Below are positions 17,103-26,298 of a DNA stretch of 64,000 bases, one piece after another. Every line of letters begins with the position of its first letter. Within the stretch, counting starts at the first letter, position 1. The notes beneath the pieces were generated by a model. The model had not been told where the DNA came from and made no database searches. It saw only the letters and a list, made by a program, of their open reading frames with translations. The stretch comes from JAPPLB01 sp965206655 (GTDB taxonomy: Bacteria > Acidobacteriota > Terriglobia > Bryobacterales > UBA6623), in contig CBDBKC010000038.1 of NCBI GenBank assembly GCA_965206655.1, positions 372,001-436,000 of the forward strand, given 5' to 3'. The translations under genes and the position numbers were made by a program.

Positions 17103-17484
17103 CAACTCTCATTTCGGCATGCGGTGCGAGAACACGCTAAAATGGAAAGTACGGCTTTGACGGGCGGATTGCCTTTCGGCGGACGTGCCGGAAAAGAAAG
17201 GCGTAACTACGGCCCCCAGCATGGAAGAGTGGGGCGGAAGACGTCAAGCGGACAAGCCGAGTCCCTTCTAGCGGTTGCATGGTGGAACTACTTCGCTAAA
17301 GGTCGAGATGCTGTGTCTCGACGGGTTCTGAACTACTGTTGCTATGGCCTTTGGGTTCATTAGGTCGATATGCAGGGAATAGGGCGAAGGGTGGCTCCCG
17401 GCGGCGGCTCCCCCACACGTCCCGGCAAGGGCGAAAGTGGGTGGAGACGACGGTTGACGCAGTGCTCCCACTATCGCAAGTTTG
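17103..17484. other. Intergenic region upstream of the nqr operon
   Basis: About 380 bp between the insertion sequence and nqrA. It should hold the nqr promoter, but I see no convincing -35/-10 pair. One perfect 7-bp inverted repeat, GTCGAGA/TCTCGAC with a 7-nt loop, lies at 17302-17322. No known riboswitch was recognised. Confidence 0.5.
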
Positions 17485-18855
17485 ATGGGGCTTCACAGGA
17501 ATAGCAAGGGTTTAGACCTGCCGATTGCGGGCGCTCCCGAACAGGTCATTGAGAGCGCTTCGCAGCCGCGTCATGTAGCCCTGCTGGCCGATGATTATAT
17601 CGGCATGAAACCCACGATGCATGCGAGCGTGGGGGACGATGTCCGACGGGGGCAGCTTCTTTTCGAAGACAAGAAAACGCCCGGCGTACGCTACACCGCG
17701 CCGGCCTCGGGCCAGGTTACGGCGGTGAACCGCGGTGCGCGGCGGGCCTGGCAGTCGGTTGTGATTCAACTGGATCAGGCTGAGCGGTCGGGCGGAAGCG
17801 ATAGCGTCGAGTTCAGTTCGTTTGAACGGCAATCCCCTGGTGCTTTGAGCCGTGACCAAGTCAAAGATCTACTTCTCGAGTCCGGACTTTGGACGGCGCT
17901 GCGGGCTCGGCCCTTCGGTCGGGTGGCCAATCCGGACAAACCCCCACATTCAATTTTCGTAACCGCGATGGACACGAATCCGCTGGCGCCCTCGGTGGAC
18001 AAGGTGCTTGAGGGCAAGCAGGAGGATTTCGAGCGGGGGCTGCTAGTGCTGGGCCGCCTTACGGAAGGCGCGGTCTTCGTTTGCAAGAGCGCGGACAGCG
18101 GCTTGAAGGTTCCTTCGGCGGGGTCCATCCGGGAAGAGACATTCAAAGGGCCTCACCCTTCAGGAACGGCCGGATTCCACATCCATACCCTCGACCCGGT
18201 TGACCGCAACAAGATCGTTTGGCACCTCGACTACCAGGACGTCGTTGCGATGGGTAGGCTGTTCGCGACGGGGCGTCTGGACGTTGAGCGCGTTGTTTCC
18301 CTGGCAGGGCCCTCGGTGCGCCGGCCGCGGCTGTTGCGCACGCGTTTGGGCGTGGCCACGGCTGATTTCACCACGGGAGAATTGGCCGACGGAGAATCGC
18401 GAATCGTTTCAGGTTCAGTCCTCTCCGGGCACACGGCGGGTGATGAGATTTTCGGCTATCTGGGCCGCTATCACAGCCAAGTCTCGGTGCTGCCGGAAGG
18501 ACGCGAGCGGGAATTTCTGGGTTGGTTGGCTGCGGGCGCCAATAAGTACTCGACGGTTAATACGTTCGTCTCGAAGCTGATGCCGGGGAAGAGCTTCAAC
18601 TTCTCGACGGCACGCAACGGGTCTGATAGAGCGATCGTCCCGATCGGCATGTACGAGCGAGTGATGCCGATGGACATTCTGCCGACCTTCCTGCTGCGGT
18701 CACTGGTGGTAGGGGACATGGAGAAGTGCGAGGAACTCGGCTGCCTGGAACTGTCCGAAGAAGACTTGGCGCTTTGTACCTTCGTGTGTCCCAGCAAGAT
18801 CGAGTACGGGCCGTTGCTGCGCGAGGTACTCACGACGATCGAGAAGGAAGGCTGA
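17485..18855 (+). CDS. nqrA: Na+-translocating NADH:quinone reductase subunit A
   Basis: A 456-residue cytoplasmic subunit of the Na+-NQR complex, which oxidises NADH, reduces quinone and pumps sodium. Family features are the start GLDLPIAGAP, the biotinyl-like fold TAPASGQVTAVNRGARR and the C-terminal EELGCLELSEEDLALCTFVC-type block. Start ATG at 17485 is preferred over the adjacent TTG at 17482; the ribosome site is weak. It is the first of seven co-directional genes. Confidence 0.95.
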   Translation: MGLHRNSKGLDLPIAGAPEQVIESASQPRHVALLADDYIGMKPTMHASVGDDVRRGQLLFEDKKTPGVRYTAPASGQVTAVNRGARRAWQSVVIQLDQAERSGGSDSVEFSSFERQSPGALSRDQVKDLLLESGLWTALRARPFGRVANPDKPPHSIFVTAMDTNPLAPSVDKVLEGKQEDFERGLLVLGRLTEGAVFVCKSADSGLKVPSAGSIREETFKGPHPSGTAGFHIHTLDPVDRNKIVWHLDYQDVVAMGRLFATGRLDVERVVSLAGPSVRRPRLLRTRLGVATADFTTGELADGESRIVSGSVLSGHTAGDEIFGYLGRYHSQVSVLPEGREREFLGWLAAGANKYSTVNTFVSKLMPGKSFNFSTARNGSDRAIVPIGMYERVMPMDILPTFLLRSLVVGDMEKCEELGCLELSEEDLALCTFVCPSKIEYGPLLREVLTTIEKEG

Positions 18856-18867
18856 TACAGAAGGCTG

Positions 18868-20091
18868 ATGCAGTTCCTGCGATCCATCCTGAACTCACAG
18901 GCCCGGCATTTCGAGAAGGGCGGCAAGTTCGAGTTCGCCTACCCGGTCTACGAGATGATGGACACGTTCGTGTTCACTCCGGGGACGGTCACCAAAGGCG
19001 CGTCGCACGTCCGCGATGGCCTTGACCTGAAGCGCATGATGATGACCGTGGTCATCGCGCTGATTCCGTGCGTTTTCATGGCGATGTACAACACGGGCTA
19101 TCAGGCGCACTTCGCGATTGCGCAGGGTTCGGAACCGCTCGATACCTGGCAGACCGGCGCCGCCCAATGGCTCGGATACGGCGCGTGGAATCCGTCTGAC
19201 ATGCTCGCCTGCGTCGTCCACGGCGCGCTCTACTATCTGCCGGTCTTGATCGTGACATTCGCGGTCGGAGGCGGCTGCGAGACGTTGTTTTCCGTGGTGC
19301 GGCGGCATGAGATCAACGAAGGCTTCCTTGTGACAGGAATGCTGTTCCCCCTAATTCTGCCGCCGACGATTCCGCTCTGGCAGGTCGCCATGGGCATTGC
19401 GTTCGGTGTCGTCATCGGGAAAGAGATTTTTGGTGGGACCGGGATGAATATCCTCAATCCCGCCCTGACCGCCCGGGCATTCCTATTCTTTGCCTACCCG
19501 GCACAGATTTCCGGCGACAAGGTCTGGACTGCCGCCAACACCTCAGTGGACGGTATGAGCGGCGCCACGTGGCTTGCCGAAGCCGCCGTTACCGGACAGG
19601 CGGCCCTGACGCAGGGCGTCAAGTGGTGGGATGCCTTTGGGGGCCTGATCCCGGGCTCGATGGGTGAAACGTCCACTGCCGCCTGTATCTTCGGTGCCGT
19701 GGTGTTGATCCTTTCCCGGGTAGGTTCATGGCGAATCATGCTGAGCGTTGTCCTGGGCTCGTATGCGACGACGAGGTTGTTGAACGCTGTCGGGTCGGAG
19801 ACAAACCTATTGTTGAACGTTCCGTTCGAGTGGCATTTCGTGCTGGGCGGGTGGGCCTTCGGCCTGGTTTTCATGGCGACCGACCCGGTGTCCGCTGCTC
19901 ATTCGGAAACGGGCCGCTACATCTATGGCTTCCTGATCGGCGTGCTCGCGATCTTGATTCGGGTCGTGAATCCGGCTTATCCGGAAGGCATGATGCTGGC
20001 GATCTTGTTCATGAATCTTTTTGCCGCTCTCATCGACTACTTCGTCGTGCAGGCCAATGTGAAACGCCGGAGGGCCCGTTATGCAGCGTAG
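18868..20091 (+). CDS. nqrB: Na+-translocating NADH:quinone reductase subunit B
   Basis: A 407-residue integral membrane subunit with about ten hydrophobic helices. DGMSGATWLAEA contains the Ser-Gly-Ala-Thr motif whose Thr carries a covalent FMN in the family. The region GGTGMNILNPALTARAFLFF is strongly conserved in NqrB/RnfD. In the family this subunit carries part of the sodium and quinone pathway. It starts 12 bases after nqrA and overlaps nqrC by 11 bp. Confidence 0.96.
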   Translation: MQFLRSILNSQARHFEKGGKFEFAYPVYEMMDTFVFTPGTVTKGASHVRDGLDLKRMMMTVVIALIPCVFMAMYNTGYQAHFAIAQGSEPLDTWQTGAAQWLGYGAWNPSDMLACVVHGALYYLPVLIVTFAVGGGCETLFSVVRRHEINEGFLVTGMLFPLILPPTIPLWQVAMGIAFGVVIGKEIFGGTGMNILNPALTARAFLFFAYPAQISGDKVWTAANTSVDGMSGATWLAEAAVTGQAALTQGVKWWDAFGGLIPGSMGETSTAACIFGAVVLILSRVGSWRIMLSVVLGSYATTRLLNAVGSETNLLLNVPFEWHFVLGGWAFGLVFMATDPVSAAHSETGRYIYGFLIGVLAILIRVVNPAYPEGMMLAILFMNLFAALIDYFVVQANVKRRRARYAA

Positions 20092-20863
20092 TATCGCGTA
20101 CACGGTTTTCTTCGCGGGCGCGGTATGTGTACTCTGTGCCATCTTGGTTTCGACGTCCGCGGTGTCGCTAGCCGACCTGCAAGATGCGAACGCGACGCTC
20201 GACAAGCGCAAGAACGTGCTGTCGGCCGCGGGCCTGATCGAGGCTGGTCAGGCGGTCTCAGCCGAGCAGGTCGAACAGCTCTTCGAGAATATCGAGGCGG
20301 TTGCTGTTGAGCTAGAGAGCGGCGAGGAAAACGCCGACATCGATCCGGCAACCTACGATCAACAAAAGGCCCGGAAAGATCCTGAGATGAGCCGCGAGAT
20401 TCCGCCCAATCCCTCGGTAATTATGAGGCTGCCGAAGTACGCGGTCGTCTATCACGTCGTCGACGGTCAAGGGCAGGTCGAGATGATCGTCCTACCGATC
20501 GAAGGCTACGGTTTGTGGGGGACACTCTACGGCTTCCTGGCGCTCGACGCTGATACGAAAACGATTCGTGGCCTGACCTACTACCAGCACAAAGAAACGC
20601 CCGGCCTGGGAGGCGAGGTCGATAACCCGCGTTGGAAAGCCTTGTGGCCGGGCCGCGTGGCTTTCGACGAGAACTGGCAGCCCGCCATCAAGGTCATCAA
20701 GGGCAAAGTAGGTCCGCCGTCCGAAGCACCGCATCAGGTGGACGGCCTTTCCGGAGCGACGATCACGAGCCGTGGCGTGACGAACATGCTTGACTTCTGG
20801 CTCGGTGAAAATGGCTTCGGAGCGTATCTCGAAAACTTCCGGAAGGGTCGGAACTTATCATGA
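20081..20863 (+). CDS. nqrC: Na+-translocating NADH:quinone reductase subunit C
   Basis: A 260-residue membrane-anchored subunit with one N-terminal helix and a periplasmic FMN-binding domain. VDGLSGATITSRGV has the S-G-A-T-x-T motif whose second Thr takes FMN from ApbE. The block YYQHKETPGLGGEVDNPRW is typical of NqrC/RnfG. Confidence 0.96.
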   Translation: MQRSIAYTVFFAGAVCVLCAILVSTSAVSLADLQDANATLDKRKNVLSAAGLIEAGQAVSAEQVEQLFENIEAVAVELESGEENADIDPATYDQQKARKDPEMSREIPPNPSVIMRLPKYAVVYHVVDGQGQVEMIVLPIEGYGLWGTLYGFLALDADTKTIRGLTYYQHKETPGLGGEVDNPRWKALWPGRVAFDENWQPAIKVIKGKVGPPSEAPHQVDGLSGATITSRGVTNMLDFWLGENGFGAYLENFRKGRNLS

Positions 20864-20880
20864 GGAACAGAGGCTGATCC

Positions 20881-21507
20881 ATGGCAAGCCCCGCTAACAA
20901 AGCGCTTCTCGATCCGCTATTCGAAAACAACCCCATCACCCTTCAGGTGCTCGGGATTTGTTCGGCCTTGGCGGTCACGACGAAGCTCGAGACGTCGCTT
21001 GTGATGTGCGGCGCCGTCATTTTCGTGCTGACTCTCTCGAACTTCTCGATCAGCTTGATTCGAGATCAGATCCCCAGCTCGATCCGCATCATCGTGCAGT
21101 TGACGATCATCGCTTCGCTCGTGATCGTCGCCGACCAGTTCCTGAAGGCATATCTATTCGAGATCAGCAAACAGCTTTCGGTGTTCGTGGGCTTGATTAT
21201 CACGAACTGCATCATAATGGGCCGCGCCGAGGCGTTCGCGATGCAGAACGGTCCGTCGCTGAGTGTTGCTGATGGGCTCGGCAACGGTTTCGGATATAGC
21301 GTAGTTCTGCTGATTACCGGTGCGATCCGCGAACTCTTCGGCGCGGGCAAGCTGATGGGCTACACGGTGCTGCCCGTCGTTACCGAAGGCGGTTGGTACA
21401 ACCCGAACGGCATCATGGTTGCGTCGGCGGGCGCATTTTTCATCATCGGCTTTCTGATATGGGGTTTACGTACCTGGAAGCCGAATCAGGTCGAGGAGGA
21501 GGGCTGA
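20881..21507 (+). CDS. nqrD: Na+-translocating NADH:quinone reductase subunit D
   Basis: A 208-residue, six-helix membrane subunit. The conserved segments NNPITLQVLGICSALAVTTK and LIITNCIIMGRAEAFAMQNG identify NqrD/RnfE; the Cys in TNCIIMGRAEAFA is one ligand of the buried Fe or Fe-S centre between NqrD and NqrE in the family. An NqrD rather than RnfE call rests on the operon. Confidence 0.95.
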   Translation: MASPANKALLDPLFENNPITLQVLGICSALAVTTKLETSLVMCGAVIFVLTLSNFSISLIRDQIPSSIRIIVQLTIIASLVIVADQFLKAYLFEISKQLSVFVGLIITNCIIMGRAEAFAMQNGPSLSVADGLGNGFGYSVVLLITGAIRELFGAGKLMGYTVLPVVTEGGWYNPNGIMVASAGAFFIIGFLIWGLRTWKPNQVEEEG

Positions 21508-21508
21508 G

Positions 21509-22123
21509 ATGGAACACTACCTTTCTCTCGCGGTGAAAGCCATCTTCGTTGACAACATGACGTTGGCATTCTTCCTCGGCATGTGCTCGTTCCTGGCGGT
21601 GTCGAAGAAAGTGAGTACGGCCATCGGCCTCGGCGGTGCGGTGATTTTCGTGCTCACACTCACCGTCCCGCTGAACAACTTGATGTATCGCTACCTTCTG
21701 CAGGAAGGAGCGCTGGCATGGGTCGATCCGAGCCTGGCGGAATACGACCTTTCTTTCCTCGGGTTTCTTTGCTACATCGGGACAATCGCCGCGATGGTGC
21801 AGATTGTCGAGATGGCCCTCGACCGCTTCGTGCCCGCCCTCTATAACGCGCTGGGCATTTTCCTGCCGCTGATCGCGGTGAACTGCGCCATCCTCGGTGC
21901 TTCGCTCTTCATGGTCGAGCGCGAATACACGCTGGCTGAGAGTACGGTCTTCGGGCTCGGCTCGGGAATCGGTTGGGCGCTGGCAATCGTGTCCCTGGCC
22001 TCGATTCGCGAGCGGATGCGCTACAGCAACGTTCCGCTTGGCTTACGGGGTTTGGGAATGACCTTTATTGTCACCGGTCTCATGGCGATCGGCTTCATGG
22101 CATTCGCTGGAGTGCAGCTCTAG
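21509..22123 (+). CDS. nqrE: Na+-translocating NADH:quinone reductase subunit E
   Basis: A 204-residue, six-helix membrane subunit, paralogous to NqrD with opposite topology. MTLAFFLGMCSFLAVSKKV and LIAVNCAILGASLFMVERE are the family blocks, with the cofactor-binding Cys in each. It begins one base after the nqrD stop. Confidence 0.95.
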   Translation: MEHYLSLAVKAIFVDNMTLAFFLGMCSFLAVSKKVSTAIGLGGAVIFVLTLTVPLNNLMYRYLLQEGALAWVDPSLAEYDLSFLGFLCYIGTIAAMVQIVEMALDRFVPALYNALGIFLPLIAVNCAILGASLFMVEREYTLAESTVFGLGSGIGWALAIVSLASIRERMRYSNVPLGLRGLGMTFIVTGLMAIGFMAFAGVQL

Positions 22124-22126
22124 ACG

Positions 22127-23353
22127 ATGACGATTCTACTCGGCGTCTTCATGTTTACTGCCGTCATCCTGACGCTGGTCGGGGTGTTGATGGTCGCCCG
22201 CAACAAGTTGGTCGCCGGTGGCGAGGTCAACATCATCATCAACGACGATGAATCGAAGGTTCTTAAGGTGTCCACAGGCAGCAGCCTGCTCAATGCCCTC
22301 GCCAACAACAAGATCTTCATCCCTTCCGCTTGCGGAGGAAAGGGAAGTTGCGGCGTCTGCAAAGTCGAAGTCGACGAGGGCGGCGGCGCGATATTGCCGA
22401 CCGAAACAAGCCATATCACGCGAGGAGAAGCGCGCGAGGGATGCCGCCTATCCTGCCAAGTTAAGGTCAAACAGGACCTAAAGATTCACGTCCCGCCGGA
22501 AATCTTCAGCGTGAAACAGTGGCGCTGCAAAGTCCGGTCGAACGACAATGTGGCGACCTTCATCAAAGAGCTCGTCTTGGAACTACCGCCGGGGGAAGCG
22601 GTCCCGTTCCGCGCGGGCGGCTACATCCAGATCACGTGTCCACCCTATACGACTCTCTACCGCGATTTTGAGGTGGACGAGCAGTTCCGCCCCGACTGGG
22701 ATAAATACCATATTTGGGAACTGACCGCCGGGACGGATGACTCCGTCGACCGCGCCTATTCGATGGCCAACTATCCGGAAGAGAAGGGTATCATTTTGCT
22801 CAACGTCCGGGTAGCAACGCCTCCGCCGCGTGCGCCGAAGGGTACCCCGCCGGGCGTGATGTCGTCCTACATCTTCAGCTTGAAACCGGGCGACGAAGTG
22901 ACGATCTCCGGGCCGTTCGGCGATTTCTTTGCCAAGGACACAGAAACCGAGATGGTGTTCATCGGCGGCGGGGCCGGCATGGCGCCGATGCGCTCGCACA
23001 TCTTCGACCAATTCGGACGCCTGCATACGAAGCGCAAAGTTTCGTTCTGGTACGGTGCGCGCAGTCTGCGTGAGGCGTTCTACATCGACCACTTCGACAA
23101 GATCGCTGAAGAAAATCCGAACTTCGAGTGGCACCTGGCTCTTTCCGAACCCCTGCCCGAGGACGACTGGACCGGCTACACCGGCTTCATTCATCAAGTC
23201 CTCTACGACCACTACCTCAAAGACCACCAAGCGCCCGAGGATATCGAATACTACATGTGCGGGCCGCCGCCCATGATGTCCGCTTGCTTCAAGATGCTCG
23301 ACGACTTGGGCGTCGAACCCGAGAACATTCTTTCGGACGACTTCGGAGGTTAG
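22127..23353 (+). CDS. nqrF: Na+-translocating NADH:quinone reductase subunit F
   Basis: A 408-residue electron-input subunit. It has an N-terminal membrane helix (about residues 3-22), a 2Fe-2S ferredoxin domain with cysteines in SACGGKGSCGVCKV and CRLSCQ, an FAD domain with RAYSMANYPEE and an NADH domain with FIGGGAGMAPMRSHI and YYMCGPPPMM. It ends in the usual LSDDFGG-type tail. All cofactor ligands are present. Confidence 0.97.
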   Translation: MTILLGVFMFTAVILTLVGVLMVARNKLVAGGEVNIIINDDESKVLKVSTGSSLLNALANNKIFIPSACGGKGSCGVCKVEVDEGGGAILPTETSHITRGEAREGCRLSCQVKVKQDLKIHVPPEIFSVKQWRCKVRSNDNVATFIKELVLELPPGEAVPFRAGGYIQITCPPYTTLYRDFEVDEQFRPDWDKYHIWELTAGTDDSVDRAYSMANYPEEKGIILLNVRVATPPPRAPKGTPPGVMSSYIFSLKPGDEVTISGPFGDFFAKDTETEMVFIGGGAGMAPMRSHIFDQFGRLHTKRKVSFWYGARSLREAFYIDHFDKIAEENPNFEWHLALSEPLPEDDWTGYTGFIHQVLYDHYLKDHQAPEDIEYYMCGPPPMMSACFKMLDDLGVEPENILSDDFGG

Positions 23354-23363
23354 TCTGACGATC

Positions 23364-24407
23364 GTGCGAGCCGTTCCGAAGAGGGTGACCTACGCGATCT
23401 TTGTCGCAAGCCTATTGGCCTCCTCCTGCTCCGGGTCACCTCCAACCGCCCTCCCATCGGACTTCCTTTTTCAAGGCCCTACGATGGGGACCGCGTACCG
23501 CGTCAAGGTCGTCGCCGCGAGTCTCTGTGATTCGGAACGGGACGAGATCGCGCGCGTCATCGAAGACGAACTCGACAACGTCAACGGCAAGATGTCGACC
23601 TACCAGACCGATTCGGAACTTTCGCGTTTCAATCACTCCGCGACGACAGATGCGTTCTCGATGTCGAAGGACACACTCGGCGTTCTCACCGAAGCCACCC
23701 GCATCAGCCAGTTGACCGATGGTGCGTTTGACATCACGGTCGGTCCGCTGGTGGACGCTTGGGGATTCGGACCTTCGAAGCAAGAACGTGTCCCCACAGA
23801 AGGCGAACTCACGTCGCTTCGCAAGTTGGTCGGCTGGCGCAACGTAGTCGTGGACCAGGGGGCAGGCTCTGCTCGCAAAACCCACGCTGACACGCGCTGC
23901 GACCTCTCGGCCATGGCCAAAGGTTACGCCGTCGATCGCGTCTCCGAAGCTCTCCGGGAACTCGGCCGGCAGAACCACTTGGTCGAAGTTGGCGGGGAAG
24001 TTCGAACGAGTGGCCAAAATGCCTCCGGCGAGCCATGGCGCATCGCGATAGAGACGCCGCGTCCCGGGAGCGCGGGGCCGCAACGCATTGTCCGACTCAG
24101 CGGAGGAGCCATGGCGACCTCCGGCGACTACCGCAACTTCATCGAGCGGGACGGCGTCCGTTATTCGCACACGATCGACCCTCGCACAGGCCACCCCGTG
24201 ACACATCGCTTAGCGTCGGCGAGCGTGCTTCACAAGTCCTCTATGACGGCTGATGCGCTCGCGACGGCGTTGATGGTCATGGGTGACCAGGAAGCATTTA
24301 CTTTCGCCACCGATCACGCCCTGGCCGCCTTGCTTCTCATTCGCCAAGACGACGGGACGTTCACCGAGAGGGTGACGCCTGCCTTCGCGACTTTCCGTGG
24401 TAAATAG
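23364..24407 (+). CDS. apbE: FAD:protein FMN transferase, lipoprotein
   Basis: A 347-residue protein that transfers FMN from FAD to Thr residues of NqrB and NqrC in the periplasm. The signal peptide ends in the lipobox-like LLASSC, so it is probably a lipoprotein. Family motifs are GPTMGTAYRVKV, KGYAVDRVSEAL, the Gly-rich VEVGGEVRTSG and the metal/FAD-binding MTADALATALMVMG near the C-terminus. Position at the end of the nqr operon fits the function. Confidence 0.93.
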   Translation: MRAVPKRVTYAIFVASLLASSCSGSPPTALPSDFLFQGPTMGTAYRVKVVAASLCDSERDEIARVIEDELDNVNGKMSTYQTDSELSRFNHSATTDAFSMSKDTLGVLTEATRISQLTDGAFDITVGPLVDAWGFGPSKQERVPTEGELTSLRKLVGWRNVVVDQGAGSARKTHADTRCDLSAMAKGYAVDRVSEALRELGRQNHLVEVGGEVRTSGQNASGEPWRIAIETPRPGSAGPQRIVRLSGGAMATSGDYRNFIERDGVRYSHTIDPRTGHPVTHRLASASVLHKSSMTADALATALMVMGDQEAFTFATDHALAALLLIRQDDGTFTERVTPAFATFRGK

Positions 24408-24450
24408 GCAGGCTTGAAACAGGCTCCTATTCTTGCCATACTCTGCCTAC

Positions 24451-25563
24451 ATGAGAGCCCGCCACAGAGTCTTTCGGAACAGAGCTTTCGGGAGTGTCTT
24501 CGTCGGCCTCCTGCTTTTCGGCGCACCCGCCGTCGCGGCCGACCCGCCGTTCTATCACGACAAGTTTGACTTGCTTCACTACCTTGACGCGGCAGGCAAA
24601 CGGCAAGAGGTGCATGACGCGCAGGGATGGCAAAAACGCCGTCGGCACATCCTCGAGAACATGCAGCTCGTGATGGGGCCCGTACCGGACGGGCCAAAGC
24701 CGCCTCTCGACGTACAGGTAATCCGCGAGGACGACTTCCGTGACATCATCCGGCGCAAGATTACCTACCAGGCCAAGAAGGGCGACCACGTCAACGCCTA
24801 TCTCTTCATCCCGAAGAATCGCGAGGGCCGCATGCCGGCGATGGTTGTGCCCCATCCGACTTCGGTGAAGTTTGGCAAGGGAATCGTCGCCGGTGTCGGC
24901 GGCAGGCCGCGCCGTGCATCGGCCTTGGAACTCGCCGAGCGCGGCTACGTGACGATTGCGCCCGACTATCCCTACATGGGCGAGCTGCAAACGAGCCCCT
25001 ACGACTTGGGCTACGTCAGCACAACGATGAAGGGCGTCTACAACCACATGCGCGCCGTCGATCTGCTGCAGTCGATGGACGAGGTGGACCCCGAACGAAT
25101 CGGCGCCATCGGTCACTCGCTGGGAGGACACAACACCCTCTTCCTGGCCGCGTTCGACGAGCGAGTCAAAGTCGCGGTCACGAGTTGCGGCTTTAACGCT
25201 TTCGCACAATACGAGGAGGGCAACCTGTGGGCCTGGAGCCAGGACAAGTACATGCCGCGTGTCGCCGACCTCTACGACAAAGATCCTGACAAGATGCCGT
25301 TCGACTTCACCGAGGTCCTCGGAGCGATCGCTCCGCGGCCGGTGTTTATCAATGCACCGATCAATGATTCGAATTTCGAGGTCTCAGGCGTGCGGCGATG
25401 CGTTGATGCGGCATTGCCCGTTTACACGAAGATCTTCGGCGTTCGCGATCGGCTTATGGCTTACTACCCGGTGGCGGAGCATGATTTCCCGGACGAGACG
25501 CGGCGGCGGGCTTTCTTATTCCTGGATTGGTGGCTGAAGGGTCGTGGGGACGCCGGCCCCTAA
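24451..25563 (+). CDS. Secreted alpha/beta hydrolase (dienelactone hydrolase/acetyl esterase-like)
   Basis: A 370-residue exported enzyme. The start at 24451 (MRARHRVFRN) precedes a signal peptide ending near AVAAD. The serine nucleophile is in GHSLGGHN (about residue 232), the Asp is probably in INAPINDSNF and the His in PVAEHDFPDE. A cap-like N-terminal region (about 60-110) resembles proteins listed as acetyl-xylan esterases or dienelactone hydrolases in Acidobacteria and Planctomycetes. Substrate unknown. It starts 43 bp after apbE but is unrelated in function. Confidence 0.82.
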   Translation: MRARHRVFRNRAFGSVFVGLLLFGAPAVAADPPFYHDKFDLLHYLDAAGKRQEVHDAQGWQKRRRHILENMQLVMGPVPDGPKPPLDVQVIREDDFRDIIRRKITYQAKKGDHVNAYLFIPKNREGRMPAMVVPHPTSVKFGKGIVAGVGGRPRRASALELAERGYVTIAPDYPYMGELQTSPYDLGYVSTTMKGVYNHMRAVDLLQSMDEVDPERIGAIGHSLGGHNTLFLAAFDERVKVAVTSCGFNAFAQYEEGNLWAWSQDKYMPRVADLYDKDPDKMPFDFTEVLGAIAPRPVFINAPINDSNFEVSGVRRCVDAALPVYTKIFGVRDRLMAYYPVAEHDFPDETRRRAFLFLDWWLKGRGDAGP

Positions 25564-25602
25564 GTTTCGCAAGGCACGAACTCCTCACGAACATCCAGTA
25601 CG

Positions 25603-26298
25603 ATGAGTTGGGAAGCGAATCAGCACGATCGAGATTGGCCGTTCGATCTTCTCGCGACGGACTTCCAACTCAACCTCCACTCAACTGCATTGCTGATCAT
25701 CGACATGCACGCCAAAGATGTCGAGATGGACCCGGCGTCCGAGTTGGCGACTGCACGTCCCGAGATCAGGGAGTATTGGAATGCTCGTCTCTCGGAGTCA
25801 GTAATCCCCAATATCAGACAGCTCATCGATGTCTTTCGGGCCCGGCAACGTCCCGTCGTCTATACCCGCAACGGACATCTCACTTCCAGCGGGGCCGAGA
25901 TGACCCGGCGGCTACGTACGGAGCGCGGTGCCGGTGAGCCGCGGGAGTTTGTGCATCCAAGCCAAGTTCCGGGCTACGAGATCGACTCCAGGATCGCTCC
26001 AGGAGACGAAGACCTTGTCGTCGACAAGCTGACCTCCGGAGCTTTCACGGCGTCGATTCTCGATCATGCCCTCCGCAACATGGAGGTACGTGGCCTCGTA
26101 ATTGCCGGTATTCTCACCGACATGTGTGTTTTGGGAACCGCTCGAGCAGCCGCTGAGATTGGCTATGACAGCCTAATCTGCGAGGATGCCTGCGCGACTC
26201 TGACACCGCGCGCCCATGAAGAGGCCTTGCTAATGCATGCGCGTGTGTTCGGGCGGGTCGCCACCACAGCCGATGTCATCGCGGAATTGCGTCCATGA
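25603..26298 (+). CDS. Isochorismatase-family cysteine hydrolase
   Basis: A 231-residue cytoplasmic enzyme. The triad is visible: Asp in ALLIIDMHAKD (about residue 34), Lys in VVDKLTSGAF and Cys in ILTDMCVLGTARAA. The GAF and cis-peptide region follow the family. Such enzymes hydrolyse isochorismate, nicotinamide or ureido substrates; the substrate cannot be told here. The gene converges with the broken dehydrogenase gene, 6 bases apart. Confidence 0.85.
   Translation: MSWEANQHDRDWPFDLLATDFQLNLHSTALLIIDMHAKDVEMDPASELATARPEIREYWNARLSESVIPNIRQLIDVFRARQRPVVYTRNGHLTSSGAEMTRRLRTERGAGEPREFVHPSQVPGYEIDSRIAPGDEDLVVDKLTSGAFTASILDHALRNMEVRGLVIAGILTDMCVLGTARAAAEIGYDSLICEDACATLTPRAHEEALLMHARVFGRVATTADVIAELRP

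Noticed and set aside
15404..17160. Long frames overlapping the integrase-core transposase in other frames
   Set aside because: They are shadows of a GC-rich coding gene: no family likeness, and they read through the IS ends.
17103..17484. A riboswitch or small RNA upstream of nqrA
   Set aside because: Only a small hairpin at 17302-17322 is seen; no known motif.
24427..25209. Antisense frame over the hydrolase gene
   Set aside because: A shadow of the hydrolase codons; no family motif.
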